Assembly (NCBI GenBank): GCA_037178855.1
Contig: JASJZC010000005.1
Location: 496,001-560,000, forward strand
Reading direction: 5' to 3'
Source: Oscheius sp. JU75
Lineage: Eukaryota; Nematoda; Chromadorea; Rhabditida; Rhabditidae
Length of the DNA stretch: 64,000 bases
Shown one piece after another: positions 21,802 to 34,082 of this stretch (its first letter is position 1; every line of letters begins with the position of its first letter). The notes beneath the pieces were generated by a model. That model saw only the letters and a program-made list of their open reading frames with translations, was not told the origin of the DNA and did not search any database. Both the position numbers and the translations under genes were made by a program.

Positions 21802-23903
21802 ATGGACCAACGACCGCCCTCGGAATACTATTACGGTCCGCCTGGAAACCCTTGCCTGCCACCACAATACATGCCGATACCGGGACCCTACCCACCGAGG
21901 CATCTTGGTCATCCCTTCGATGAATTTCCCGGACCTCCATGTGTTTTTACACCAGGTAAACATTCGAAGTTTCACAACTTTTTCATCTAAAATAGTTGTT
22001 TTGTCCCGTTTCATTCATAGAAATAAGTCATAGTGACCAAGGAAACAAGTGTTTTGAAACCGAAGAGTGTAAAATGTTGACGAACAATTCTGAGATTGCT
22101 TCACAAAGCATCATTCCTTCGATATCCCAGAGAACACAGAGCATAATCTTCTTTTGATGGGTGTCGGGTTTCACATCAGGACTTGGTGTCTGCCCTGGAC
22201 CCACCCATTGACGCTTCCGTTGGAAGTTTATCTACTTTACCTACTTCTCATTCCCCATCACCAGACCTAAAAAGGATTTCCTCTCATATCTGGACAGGAG
22301 AGAATGGGCGACGGACATGCGCTACCACTTCTGGGTGTCACTGAGGTCATGCGGCCACCAAGTGCCCAGTTTCTTCATAAATTTCAACTGCTTCAAATGA
22401 TTTTCCACTGCGGCATGACTGACAGACAGTGCCTCTGTTAGTTCACGGGCAGTCTGTCGATTGTTCTCGTTCACGAGCTGCAGCAGCTTCGATTTATCAC
22501 AAGTTAATCTTGGCTGATCTTTTTGTGTCCAGACCGAAAGCGATGAAACTACGACTGGCATACCCTCGTGGACGTCGTCCCTTGGCCATAAACATCGTTG
22601 ATATTAGCCGCCGTTTGGGCTCCATTCGTACCTTTGATGAACTCATATCGCAGATGGTAGGGTGGTAGGTCATCAATGGTCCGGATCAAAACGAACAGAG
22701 AATAGAGAATAAGAAGAATGGAAGTGGTATCTTGCATGGCGGTGGTAGAGAGCTGAGTGAGCTACACGAGGTGCTATATCAATAACTCGGACGTTGTCTT
22801 ACACAAGACAAAGTACATGTTTACAAAAAGCGAAAAGACTTAGTTGCCAACCCAATATCACCAATACAGTCTGGAAGGTTCAATCTTGGACTGGACAGAC
22901 ATACCTTCAACTTATTTTTAGAATTAGCTCCTCGATTCGGACCACGACCATCTACAGGCCTTCAAGATGGTCTTTGTCAACCCGAGCTCGGCTCCAGCTT
23001 TGGAAGGTACATGAGATCCGAATCGAGCCCTCTCTTCGGCGCTAGCAATAAGTCCAAAACTTTTTTATGACTTATATCTTGTTAGGTCCTCTCAACAGTG
23101 AACGTGTCAGTCCCCAGGAACCACCTGCCGGTACGAGCGCCACAAAATACTACAAATCAATGGTGAACGAGAGAAGAAAGAAGAGAAATCGTGATGCACA
23201 ACGGAAGGCCAGACAAAAGCAGAAAAAGTTGATTGAAGACCTCAATTCTGTCAGTTTGACTTTCAATTTGATTTGACGATAAATTTAAGCAATTGGTGCA
23301 GACGAATCGAGAGAAAGCGCAGCTTAAGGCTCAGGTTAAGGAGATGCAACAGCAAATTGTAAGGTTTTAGCACATTTGTAAGATTTTAGCACGGTTTCCT
23401 GGTAACATTTGGTAAACAGATGTGATGTCATCATTCACAGAAGACATAAACAATCCGAGATTTGCAACAAATCGAAAACTGCGGCTTTAAAACATCCTCA
23501 AGGACGGGATCAGCGGAGATAATTGACCCCCTTGACAAATTAGTGAAGCTTTCGAATAGCAGAAGTTTGGGATTCTTTTTATAATGAGCTGGCACAAAAT
23601 GCGCAGTTGTCTTGGTTTTTAATATGATAGAGTTCACTCTTTTTTCCGAACCGGAGTATTTCCATATATTCAAATCACCAGGTTCTATAGACTAGATTAA
23701 TATACTCTCTGCCAAGCGTTGGCTGGAACCTCTTCTTTCGTAAAATGTGACTCTCCCCTTCCTCTTAGTCACACCCTCGTGAAACTGATTTAAGCTGTCA
23801 AAACACAAAAGGATCACAAACCTCAGAGTAACAATTCAATTTTCAGCGAGTTCTATTGTCGTCCAACAACCCCGGCCATTACCAAACCGATCCATACAAC
23901 TGA
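21802..23903 (+). CDS. small bZIP transcription factor
   Basis: Exons 21802-21955, 23086-23249, 23290-23358 (or from 23302) and 23847-23903 join in phase; about 147 residues. The N-terminus is rich in Pro and Tyr (MDQRPPSEYYYGPPGNP). Residues about 75-105 form the basic region, where NRDAQRKAR fits the bZIP N-x7-R DNA-contact rule. It is followed by a heptad-like zipper (LIEDLNS, LVQTNREKAQLKAQV) and the short tail SNNPGHYQTDPYN. bZIP proteins bind DNA as dimers in the nucleus. Intron 1 (1.1 kb) contains a dead mariner. The exon 3 acceptor is TTTAAG or GTGCAG; both keep frame. The subfamily could not be named. Confidence 0.75.
22020..22855 (-). pseudogene. mariner transposase pseudogene with terminal repeat
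   Basis: Minus strand: the terminal repeat TTGGGTTGGCAACTAAG next to TA (22856-22857), then broken mariner transposase: YEFIKGTNGAQTAANINDVY, LLQLVNENNRQTARELTEAL, a mutated catalytic block with GNEK followed by stops, and QRKRQWVGPGQTPSPD. Several frameshifts and stops. It sits within intron 1 of the bZIP gene and pairs, inverted, with 27120-27680. Confidence 0.8.
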
Positions 23904-24531
23904 TTCAACATGAGAACTCCTTTTATACATAATGTTTCCGTTACCCTTTGAACAAAATTTCTCATTAGCAATGTGTACCTCATCTCCTTGTTTGTTGTGT
24001 TTACGGTTCTCCTTGCTCAGTTTTCCGGTTTTTCTGTTGAGGTTGTTTTTCGTAAAGAAAATTCTCAGATGGGAAAAAGAGAAGAGAAGAAATGCCATTG
24101 GCTCAACTACAATACAGACCCACCCGTACCATGTCAGCGCCCCGCACTTTTGCTGCAGCGGCAGTGCACAGGCTCGTGTTACGTCGCCGCTTATTTGCTT
24201 GGTCTGCGAAATCCCATTTTTGAGTTTCAGATATTCATGGTTAATCCTACAATCTTCTTCGCGTATTCAGTTGCTTGACAAAGGAGAAGAACAACAATTA
24301 TGACGATACAACTCTCTCTGGTGCACTGAAGTACATGTTTTTTGGGAGATTACGGTAAGCGCTATTCTGTTCCGTATCAATTTCAACCATGGCCGTCACT
24401 CCATGGATTCAAGATCAGTACCTAGTTTATCTTGCCATTTTCACTGTTTCATAAATGAATATTGGCTCCAGATAAAGACAGACTTTACTTAATATATATT
24501 CAAACTCCATGTGTTCGGCTAAACTCTGCAG
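23904..24531. other. no recognisable feature
   Basis: Follows the bZIP stop. Overlapping frames at 23932-24303 lack any family resemblance and are probably chance. AATAAA-like sequence is weak. Confidence 0.35.
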
Positions 24532-24740
24532 GCATCAAAGCGAGCTTTTAATCAATTTACAATTTACAATTTATTGTCGGAATCAAGGGGTTGCTATCAT
24601 GTTAGGGCTCCCTTGCCGCTCCCATAGCGCGAACTCGCTCTTCGCCTCCCTCTATTGTCTATCGCATCCACGTGATTGAAGTTCGTCCGAGGCGACCACA
24701 GGCTTTCTTCAGCTCATCTTCCCATCTTATGCACGGTCTC
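24532..24740 (-). mobile_element. RTE-like LINE 3' end fragment
   Basis: The minus strand encodes WEDELKKACGRLGRTSITW and GGEERVRAMGAAREP before stops and an A/T-rich tail with repeats of AAATTGT. It is a diverged relative of 19984-20250 and lies head-to-head with the reverse transcriptase fragment that starts at about 24741. Confidence 0.55.
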
Positions 24741-25660
24741 CCTAGAGAAAAACGTCAAACGAGGAGTACGTCAAGGAGATGTGCTCAGTCCGAAGCTCTT
24801 CAATGCTACACTGAGCTATGCAATCAACAAACTCGAAGGGGAAGAGGAAGGCATCCGAATCAATGGCCAACAGCTGACCGTTCTAGGATATGCGGACGAC
24901 ATGGTTCTTTTCTCCAGGAGCAGACCAGGCATGGAACGGATGATGTACAAGCTCACGACTGCGATGAGGACGGTTGGTCTCGGAGTTAACACCAAAAGGA
25001 CGGTACTGATGTCCAATATCCAAAACAAGACGCCCCTGATGGTCAACGGATCCCATCTCAACTTCGTAAACAAGTTCATCTTCCTGGGATCACAAATATC
25101 GATCCCACTCTGTGATTCCGATGAGGTCAGAAGACGAATGGGACAAGCTTTTGGTGCCTTCAACAAGATAGCGAACCTGCTAACCTGCCGTTTGATCTCC
25201 ATGGAGAAGCGCAAGGTGCTGTTTGAGTCATACACCAGTCCTGTGGCATTATACGGAGTCGAGACCTGGATCTTGAAAGAAGCAGAGAAGAACTACATTG
25301 AGGTCTGCCAAAGAAGGATGGAACGAAGGATGATTGGCATCTCCACCCTAGACAGGTGGACAAATGAGAGAGTGCGAGATAGGACAAAGCTGATAGACTG
25401 GAGGAAGAAAGCACTCTGTTTGAAGCTCTTCTGGGCCGAGAAAACCACCAAGATGTAAGCCTCGAGATGGTCAAAAACGATATCAGAGTGGATCCCACTC
25501 GAGAGCAGAAGACAGCCTGGAAGACAACGCCTACGATGGATCGATGAAGTGCAAAGAGAGGCTGGATACTCGTGGTGGACAAAAAACAATCAGAAATGGA
25601 AGAACATCAGATCAGCAATAGTCGAAGACTAGATAATTGCAATAAATAATAATAATAATC
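24741..25660 (+). pseudogene. RTE-like LINE, reverse transcriptase C-terminal half
   Basis: The plus strand reads KRGVRQGDVLSPKLFNATL, then GYADDMVLFSRS (catalytic YADD), SYTSPVALYGVETW, and, after a frame break near 25458, LRWIDEVQREAGYSWWTKNN to TAG at 25632. It ends in an (ATA/AAT)n tail, as is common for RTE elements. The 5' half is absent. Confidence 0.85.
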
Positions 25661-26944
25661 TTAAAAAAAGATGTAAGATGAAATTTTAAAGGGACACTGT
25701 ATGGGTGTCCCCTGAACCGCATTTTTGAATTTGAATTTTGTGACTATAATCATTTTCACGTGCTGTGGAGAGAAGAAAAGGTAGAGACGTCATTAGTGGA
25801 AAGAGGCAGTCGAATGAGGATGTTATTGCACAATAAAGATCGTGGCATGGCTTGATTCATTATCGTAGCGACAGTACAGCTTTAATGGTCTCTGTACGAA
25901 GCTTGACGTGCGCAACTTTCCACTTCGAATGGTGAGTATTGAGCTCCGGTTCGAAAAAACACGCACATACATAATGACTGTGACATCTAAGGAATGATAA
26001 ACATTTCAGCGCAGCAAGTCGGTACGGGTGCACCCTCTGAGAACCGAAGGTTATCGCCGACCATTTTTTTATAATAATTTTAGCCCAAACTAATAAAGTT
26101 GAAGTCCGGTATTAATAGGAACTGTTGGATTATTGCGAATCGGAACGGGCTAGTAATATTTACGGTTAAAATTGTTGTACATCTACATGAAACATACGTA
26201 GTTCTTTTCAACAACCTTAGAGATTCAAAGAAAACCTCTGTAAAAACTATTCTTCGGATTGGATCAGTTTAAAAAAATCACGTTTGGTCCTTAACTTCGG
26301 GCCAGCTACATGTTGAACCAATTTTTAAGTAACAGATAAGGTATTCGTTGAAAATATGGTCGATGTTAAAAACAGAAGAGGCCAGAGTTTACAAGCAACG
26401 ACCATCACCCTAATGAAGAGTGAGCGCATATTGTTCTGGACGTCTGCACTCTTATCTTAGGCTTAGGCTTAGTCTTGCAGACAGAAACTTCACTTCAGAA
26501 CTTGGATTTTTATGAGAGTCAGAACAACTGGACAGAAACATAGAGATTGCACAAGATAGAATGACAGACATCAATATCAAACTTACCGGCAATGAACATG
26601 GCAAGTTTCCTATCGTACTTGAGCGTTTGCCTTTCTCCTTCTCCTCACAGGCCGTCGTCTTCTCTACAACCTTATAGCAACCTTATAGCGAATCGTAAAA
26701 GTTCAATTCATCACTTGAGATCCTAAAACATCCTTTGACCTAAACAGTTTCTTACCCCATGTACAACTACACCATTCTTCACCACATGTTTCAAAACCCC
26801 AAACGGCATTACATTCGAGCATAAAACATGGGCATCTTTCTCGTCCTGAAGTTCATATTTTTGACTACAGGTATGGTCATTGACGGAATAGCGCTTCTTG
26901 CCCTCCATTTCTCGGGAACTTGACATGAGAGAGTCGGAGTGACA
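25661..26944. other. intergenic, no gene seen
   Basis: It contains a small palindrome (GGGACACtgtatggGTGTCCC near 25692) and otherwise nothing with coding character. Confidence 0.4.
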
Positions 26945-27851
26945 CTATTCCATGAGGGTCTCACTGTGAGTAGCTGCAGCGATATAGCCCCACAAAGTGG
27001 ACCAGAGAAAGAGATAGAGATTCTGAAATTGTAAGTTGTCAAAAAGAGAGAAAATGTAAAAAAAAAAATTGCCCACGGCTGGAATCAAACAAGCGTCGCC
27101 ACGGCCACAACGTGAAGTGTTGGGTTGGCAACTAAGTCTTTTCGCTTTTTGTAAACATGTACTTTGTCTTGTGTAAGACAACGTCCGAGTTATTGATATA
27201 GCACCTCGTGTAGCTCACTCAGCTCTCTACCACCGCCATGCAAGATACCACTTCCATTCTTCTTATTCTCTATTCTCTGTTCGTTTTGATCCGGACCATT
27301 GATGACCTACCACCCTACCATCTGCGATATGAGTTCATCAAAGGTACGAATGGAGCCCAAACGGCGGCTAATATCAACGATGTTTATGGCCAAGGGACGA
27401 CGTCCACGAGGGTATGCCAGTCGTAGTTTCATCGCTTTCGGTCTGGACACAAAAAGATCAGCCAAGATTAACTTGTGATAAATCGAAGCTGCTGCAGCTC
27501 GTGAACGAGAACAATCGACAGACTACCCGTGAACTAACAGAGGCACTGTCTGTCAGTCATGCCGCAGTGGAAAATCATTTGAAGCAGTTGAAATTTATGA
27601 AGAAACTGGGCACTTGGTGGCCGCATGACCTCAGTGACACCCAGAAGTGGCAGCGCATGTCCGTAGCCTGAAAAATTGGCATAAGATATAGAGAGACAGA
27701 GACCTACCACATTGAGACTCTTGCAAGTGTCGATGGGGCTGAGATTGTCGCTGAGCATGTCATCTATATTGACGTAGCTGAAGAGAGCCAGCAGGACGGC
27801 TCCAATGGCCAGAAGGAATCCGTCGCAGAGGAGCAGGAAGTAGGAGAGCAT
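26945..27851 (-). CDS. 73-residue two-segment membrane protein
   Basis: Exons 27708-27851 (ATG at 27851) and 26945-27022 (TAG) join in phase 0. The protein has two hydrophobic stretches: YFLLLCDGFLLAIGAVLLAL near residues 4-26, and LYLFLWSTLWGYIAAA near 50-65. A short polar loop (DDMLSDNLSPIDTCKS) lies between them. An acceptor (CCTAG at 27860) directly precedes the ATG, and the stop of the aminopeptidase gene is only about 150 bp upstream on the same strand. That fits a downstream operon gene receiving a spliced leader. The intron hosts a mariner fragment (27120-27680). No family recognised; further exons cannot be excluded. Confidence 0.45.
27120..27680 (+). pseudogene. mariner transposase N-terminal fragment
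   Basis: Plus-strand copy related to 22020-22855: terminal repeat TTGGGTTGGC at 27120, then YEFIKGTNGAQTAANINDVY and LLQLVNENNRQTTRELTEAL in shifted frames, ending after QKWQRM. Only the helix-turn-helix half remains; the catalytic core is missing. Confidence 0.8.
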
Positions 27852-28007
27852 GAACGAGGCTAGGTGATCGGACTTACTGCCTTACTATTAGCAATAACTT
27901 TGTTTTCAAGACTTTTGGCAACTTATAGGTGAAACAGGATAGTGTTCCTTTGCTAATTAGGGGCAATAACTGTTTCTCAATGACTACTAGTTTTTCAATA
28001 TATTCAT

Positions 28008-31000
28008 TCATCGTATACACTTCCTGCCAATCAATCCCTGACACAGGGTGTTGATCGTATTGACAGCTTTCCCGTGTCGGCAGCCATATGAGGTTTCCTG
28101 GTCAAAAAGAGTAGACAGTCGCTCAGTCAACCTCCGGAGAAGGCTTGTGAAGACTGTGAGCTCGGTCGAGGCAGAATAGCACCAGTAAAGGTTCCAGTCG
28201 CAGAGATCAAAGTGCTTCGGGTTCGAGTAGACCTGCAATTTGGGAAACATTAGTCTTTTGTGGCTGCAAAGGGTAGGTCAAATAGCTTGAGGCCCTAGCG
28301 ATGCCATAACTGGTATACTTGGGCACCTGCTTGGGCACCTCGTCCCAAAAGCTGCTACATCACGGTGTAGGAGTCAAACTCTGTTCAATATGCGGGACCT
28401 AAGTTCACGCCAGCTCGAGTGGCTCGGCTCGACTGAGCTGTTCAAGCAACTGGGCTTCAACCGCTCGGCTCGGACACTTCCGAGCCAGCTCGCAGCTAAC
28501 TTACTGCTTGTGTCCAAGTATAATAACTGGTAGATTAAATAGACTGTAGCTTCGGATGTGGTTCCCCCTCTTCTTCTCTCATACTTACCACATCAAAAAC
28601 CTGCTGTTTTAGCGTCGAATTCATTGGGCTCTGAGCATAATAATAGCAGAAATCTGATACGAGCTGTGCCCTCCCAACCGAACTAAAAACAGCCGGATCT
28701 TCGGCCATGTAGTTGAAAATCGCCTCCCAGGTCGCCTCATCGTAGTTGACTCGATAAAAAGAAGTAAAGTTCAGGTTCAGGAGGAGCGGAGTCGACTGGG
28801 TTACGGTAGTCAGCCGTTGGGCGAACTGGAACTGAGGGAGAGAGATAGGAGAGCTCAATCTCAAAGGCCAAAGTTTCTCCCCGGTCTGTCGGATTCGAAT
28901 TTTGCTCTCGGAGCTTTCAACTGTAACCGAAGGGAAGCCGGGAGTGAGGAACCAGTACTGGTAGATCTAAAAAATTTTGATTGGAACCGAGACAGTACGG
29001 GAGAGAAACCTGCGAGAGAGCAATGTTATCCTCGACGCCGACAGCCTCAAAAAAGGACATGAAGGTCTGGAGGTCGAAGTGGTGATAGTTCCGGATGAGA
29101 TTCCTGAAAATATTCAAACATATCATGGACACAACACTGGATAAGAGCTCGAAAATCTCCACGACGACGTCAGTGGAATCGGTAGAACTTACAGACCAGT
29201 GCAGCATAATCTGTATTGTTTTCCATAACTCTATTACATCCATAAAATAGGATCCCCGACGAAAAATAGCCATAGTAGCAGTGTTGAAATCCCTACGTCA
29301 ACGGGTTAAGTCTCTACGGGACAACTTTGATTAACAAGTTAGGCCTTTAAGTAATGCTATCGCCCCGGAGAGGTTCGATGACTGTTATAACCTGATACCT
29401 TCGAACTTTGTCCGGTTTCTATTCCCTTTTGTCTACCTGCCCTGGTCTTCCGTCCTTCCCTCTTACTTCACCCTATTCATATGTTCATCATCAGTCGAGC
29501 TACTCTAACAGGTGCAACATCCTCCCAAAAAAGTTATCCCCAAACTGACTCGACTTGCAAATCATTAGTTTGCGGAGGAAGTAGTGCACACTAATTGGCA
29601 ATATTATTTTGCTTAAGAAGTATCTGTCATTCTGGAAGAAAAGTTCTAGTTCACCCCGTACATATGGGAAAAATAATAATTTCTGAATATTCAAAGTGGA
29701 ACAATTCAGAAAATATCCTCTCTATCTCTCTTTTCATGTTTTCAAAGTTCCTTGAGTAGTTTCCAAACATTTAAAATGACTTATAACGAAAACCTGAAAT
29801 CATCAGAGTGCGTCCATTAGAATTGGAGGACTTTACAGGAAAAGTGAAGCATAGACGTTTTGAAAAACTGGGAATACTATGGTTCCAACCGCAGGGTTGT
29901 GGGGGAATACCATATACCTTACAGTCGAAAATGCGGCAATTTGCGCATCAACTTGTAACTATAGGCCTCAATACGCTTCGGTTTTTCGAAAATCAATTGC
30001 CTATGGTAACGAGTTCGTGCGCTTTCAACTTTCGGGTATACGGCAGTTTGCAAAACTGTGAACCATAAGATGTTTCAACAAATTTCCATAGTGTACACAT
30101 GACATAGATTTGTAATAGGAAGGTGGTATTGATAAAATGGGAGATATAAAAACACAAGAGATATAAAAAAAGTCCACTCACCTAACCACACTGAGCATGT
30201 ACTCTTCTCCCACAATAGACTCCATTGCTTGTAGGTGGACCACCCCTTTCAGATAACAGTGAGAGGTTATCTGGAACAGATTCATTGAAGTTTCGCCTCT
30301 CTGAAGCTCCTTTTCGTAGAACTTTTGGATATTTTCAACACAACGTGATAAGAAATACTATTTAAGAGCTGTATACATTCCAGAGAGACGGGCGGAATGC
30401 GGAGTTGACTTTGAAGTGCGCGCCAACTCGTATAACAGAGGTTGCGTATCAGATTTGACTACGGTAACTTGCCGATATGCAACCATGTGTTATAAGTTGG
30501 TGCGCACTTGAAAATAAAATTGTACCTCCGCTTATTTCGCATTCCGCCCGTATCTGTCTCTCTGTCTCTCTAATGCCTGACCAATGGTATCCCTGTCTCT
30601 CTCAATTTATTATATTCAATCCAATCCAAAAGCGAAGTAGCTTTAACTCCTATATATTCCTGTGCATTCTGCAGCGAAAGACACCAAAAACGACCAAGTT
30701 TGAAAGTAGATTTGAAGAATAGGAAAATCTTTACCATGGCTTCATCAATCTTCTTGGGGAGGAGAAGAGAATGGTCCGGACTCAAGAAGTCTTCCGCCAG
30801 CTGAATTTCCACGTATTTGGCCAGCTTGAACCGCTCGAAACGTGCATCGTTGCCGAGAAGAACACTGATAATCTTGTAGGCCACGTAGTCGGTTAGGTCT
30901 TCCTGGAAAAGTTATCTTTTTGTCACTCCTTATCTGTTTTCATTGGACCCGAAAAATTCACTGACCTGAAGACAGACATACTGCCAGCTGGCCACTGTGA

Positions 31001-33241
31001 CCTTGTCTCCAATCCAGTGATGAGCTAATTCGTGAGCGACCACGTACATTAGCCTGGCATCGTCTCCCTTGGACGCTAGCAGCTCCGAGATCAGGATGTG
31101 ACCCCAGTTCTCCATGCCACCGTCGTAGCCGGGCACCAAGACTAGGTCGATCTTGTTCAGGAGAAGAGGGGTCTGCATCATGTTGTCTAGGAGTTCCATG
31201 GAGGCCAGAGCAATATCAAGAACCCGAAGAGCTGCAGCTTTTTCTCGGGCATGGACACGGAGGGTGACACCGAAAGTGGTTTGGCGGGAGAGCTGAAATT
31301 CTTGATAGTTACGGGACAGAGACAGGGACTTATCCCATGGGAAAACGGAAGTGGCTAACGAGCGCGTCGGAAAAGTGCAAATAGCCTAACTGACCTGTAA
31401 ATAGGCTTCATCCGGCATGACCGAAAAGGCCAACAAATACGTGGGAAGTTTTGGAGTAGCTGAGAAGACGGTCCGCTGCCAGGCTGAGTCTACAATCTGA
31501 AATATTAGAATATGTGAAACAACCATTTATCTCCATCAACTCTTCTCTGCTGTAAGTAAGGTTTTCGCATGTCCATGTCTTATGGACAGTACCTTCGGTA
31601 CTATCGTCTGGCTACAAAAATCAAGTGAGCCATTTGAAGGTAAAGTTGGAACGAAACCCTGAAGATTCCACTAGAATAAGTTTCGTCGCATCAGTATTAG
31701 TCTTTCCGTATAGGACGGCTTATATGAGATCGTTGAAAAATTAGGTTATTATACAATTTTGACCAAAATTTACGTAAAAATACGTAGAAATGAATGTGGA
31801 AATGCTGGGAAAAGTATTTTACCCACCTGCACATCGTTGACGATGGTATTGGATTGACAGACAGTACTAGTCGGATGGACAACAGTCAGTCTAAAAGAGG
31901 CCTTAGCCAGAGGGTCGTCAACGCAGGGCATAAGTTGGCGAGCGTGGTCGGGCTGGAAAGTACTGAATTTGTGGATCAAGAATAGGTATGGAAACCTGGA
32001 AATGTGTCGTGATAAGCTGTCCATTGAGCTTGGAGAATACTCCCGTAGTCTGGTTTCTGTTGATCTGACCTAAAAATGTCTTTGTGTTTCAATCTTCCCG
32101 TATATCAAAGGAGAGGCGAAAAAAAACGCGTTCTACCAAATGAAATCCACGAGGGTGAGGAATCCAGCTTACTGGAAAAACGGCCTTATCTTCAGAGGTT
32201 TGAACAATGAATAGCGAAAAAAAATGCAGAGAACAATTGTTTCCGGAACTTGATAAAAGCAGAGACGAGATTTGGGAAGCAATTAAGATGTGGTTTGTGA
32301 ACAACACCAATTTTCTGGCGCAGTAGAACCGAGATTGTATTTTGGAATAAGCTTACATCCCTGTGTGACCAGACTTTCTTTCTGATGTTTTAGCATTCCT
32401 ATAAATCTATTGGTTATCTTAATGAATCACTAGTTCCATGGTTTTGAGTTTGTATTTACAGCGTTTCAATAAATAGCAAGTTCCTGTTACAGAATCACTG
32501 CTCGAAATCCAGGCATCTCATTACCAACTCACCAACATACTCTCCAATAGTCAGCAAGTACTCTCCCGGCTGCATCTTCTCCCCGAACAGGAATCTGATG
32601 ATCGAGGGTTCGATTCTCGTCCCCATCAGCTGCAGCTCCGCTCCATTCTGACTGACCAAAGTGATGTTCTTGTAGTCTTTTAGCAAGGCAGCATGAAGAG
32701 GGATCTCCCGGCTTTCTTGCTGGAGCTCGAAGTGAAAGACCAGGGACGAGATAAAGGTCGAGTTGTCCATGGCAAGTTTAATGGTAAGGTCGTAGGCCAG
32801 AGGTTTGATTAGGCGGAGAACTTCATCAGTGGATCGGGAGCTTACAGGGGAAGCTGGATCGTCTCGAAGGGGAGTGGGTTGTCTGGGAGACCAATTTGGT
32901 CCGGAAAGAGATGGAGGAGCATCGGAACTGAAAAGAGAAGCGGGTAATGTCTCTTCGTCTCCCTATCTCTCTGTCTCTGTCATTGCATATCTGTATGTTT
33001 CAAGTTTTGTATATAACAAAATCCCATTATTTTTGACATTCTTGCTAGTCTCACTGAGCTGAAAAAAAAACTGCTACCTCGGTTCCTGTCTAAAGTTCCT
33101 CCTAAACTTCGCTAGATCCGAATAATATACTGGAGCGACAGATGATCCTTCCGATTCTTCTCGGATGGGAAATGACGGAAATCCGTGAACGTTTATAGCC
33201 AAAATTTGTGGTAGGAGTAAAAAAAGGAGACAAGTAGCCAT
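28008..33241 (-). CDS. M1-family zinc aminopeptidase (11 exons)
   Basis: M1 aminopeptidases remove N-terminal residues from peptides outside the cell or in the secretory path. Exons: 33078-33241, 32533-32927, 31996-32069, 31827-31952, 31395-31496, 30966-31292, 30735-30902, 30182-30300, 29010-29103, 28589-28966, 28008-28232; all phases match, 723 residues. The N-terminus MATCLLFLLLPQILA is a signal peptide or anchor. GGMENWG (about 345-351) is the exopeptidase motif (usually GAMEN). HELAH at 374-378 and Glu397 give HExxH-x18-E for zinc, although the usual NEG before the last ligand is QED here. Tyr in SHCYLKGVV suits the transition-state Tyr. YRVNYDEATWEAI and RAQLVSDF belong to the C-terminal region. 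At 723 residues it lacks most of the long helical ERAP1-type C domain and ends in a Cys-containing tail, so either the family member is short or further 3' exons were lost. Confidence 0.92.
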
Positions 33242-34052
33242 GAGTCGGGGAGCGATTGAGAGTGATAGAGACAGGAAGGGTCAACTGTTTGCCAAAAAGG
33301 GCCCCCGAGAGTTAAACAACCAAGGTAAATAGGGAAGAAGAAGAGTCGGGGGAAGGAGGTCGAATGACCGGGATTCGGGTTAGGGGGCATTCCAAAAACT
33401 TTGTCTGGGCTTTGATAGATCGACAGCGACCGGGATAGAATTAGTCAGGCGGCAGAGAGATAAAGGGACAAAAAGGCATAGAATGAGAGAGACGAAGAGA
33501 TAGAGACACAGTGAGACCAAAGAGACTAAGAGACAGAGAGACGAAGAAGGTCGAAAGAGACACAGATGAGGTTACCTACGGGGAACAGTATAAAATGTGA
33601 CAATGTGTTGATAAGACAAGTTAAAATGCTGACAGGAACATACTATGTGATTGACCGACTGGAATAAGGATAGAGTTGGCAGGACAAGCGAACAGTTATA
33701 GCCTCAGTTGTCTATTTGTCTCTCTGCCTTTTTTTTTTTTAGCGAAAAACACTGAAACAAAGATTTTCTCATCATAGTTTTCACTCTTTCTCCTGTAAGT
33801 GCAGTCCGCCTCTCGCGTCCCCCTGCTTCGTGGCTTTCTCTGCTCGCACTCCTTTCTAGGAATGCTCTCTCTCCCCAGCCGCGCTCCGAGAGTCTCGGCT
33901 GTTTACATTCTTTGCCAAGTAAACATGTGGTAAACAAGGCCAGCCCGGCCACCGACGGCAGTTGTCTACAGCCAATCGCGACTACGTCATCGCTCTAAAC
34001 TTTTACGATTCTATATTCGGACCTTTTCCGAGGAGGATCTTTTTTCGAGAAC
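33242..34052. promoter_or_regulatory. divergent promoter region with forkhead-type sites
   Basis: Lies between the start of the aminopeptidase (minus) and a candidate plus-strand first exon. 33780-34000 is more GC-rich than its surroundings. Three forkhead core sites (TGTTTAC at 33900, GTAAACA at 33919 and 33930) sit within 37 bp. A CCAAT box (33972) and a CRE-like TACGTCA (33983) follow. A GAGACA-rich tract occupies 33480-33560. Confidence 0.45.
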
Positions 34053-34082
34053 ATGGAGAAGGGAGAGCAGATGGTAGACAAC
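34053..34082 (+). CDS. candidate first coding exon (possibly of foxp)
   Basis: ATG followed by ten codons (MEKGEQMVDN) and a GTGAGT donor in phase 0. The first firm FoxP exon, at 46368, also enters in phase 0, so a 12-kb first intron would join them. A longer reading to the donor at about 34134 is possible too. A second exon-like piece at about 34780-34863 (EEPKRAKKTEHDTIFD) does not fit by phase. Confidence 0.3.

Noticed and set aside
24816-25582. long minus-strand frames opposite the RTE fragment
   Set aside because: Shadow frames of the reverse transcriptase on the other strand.
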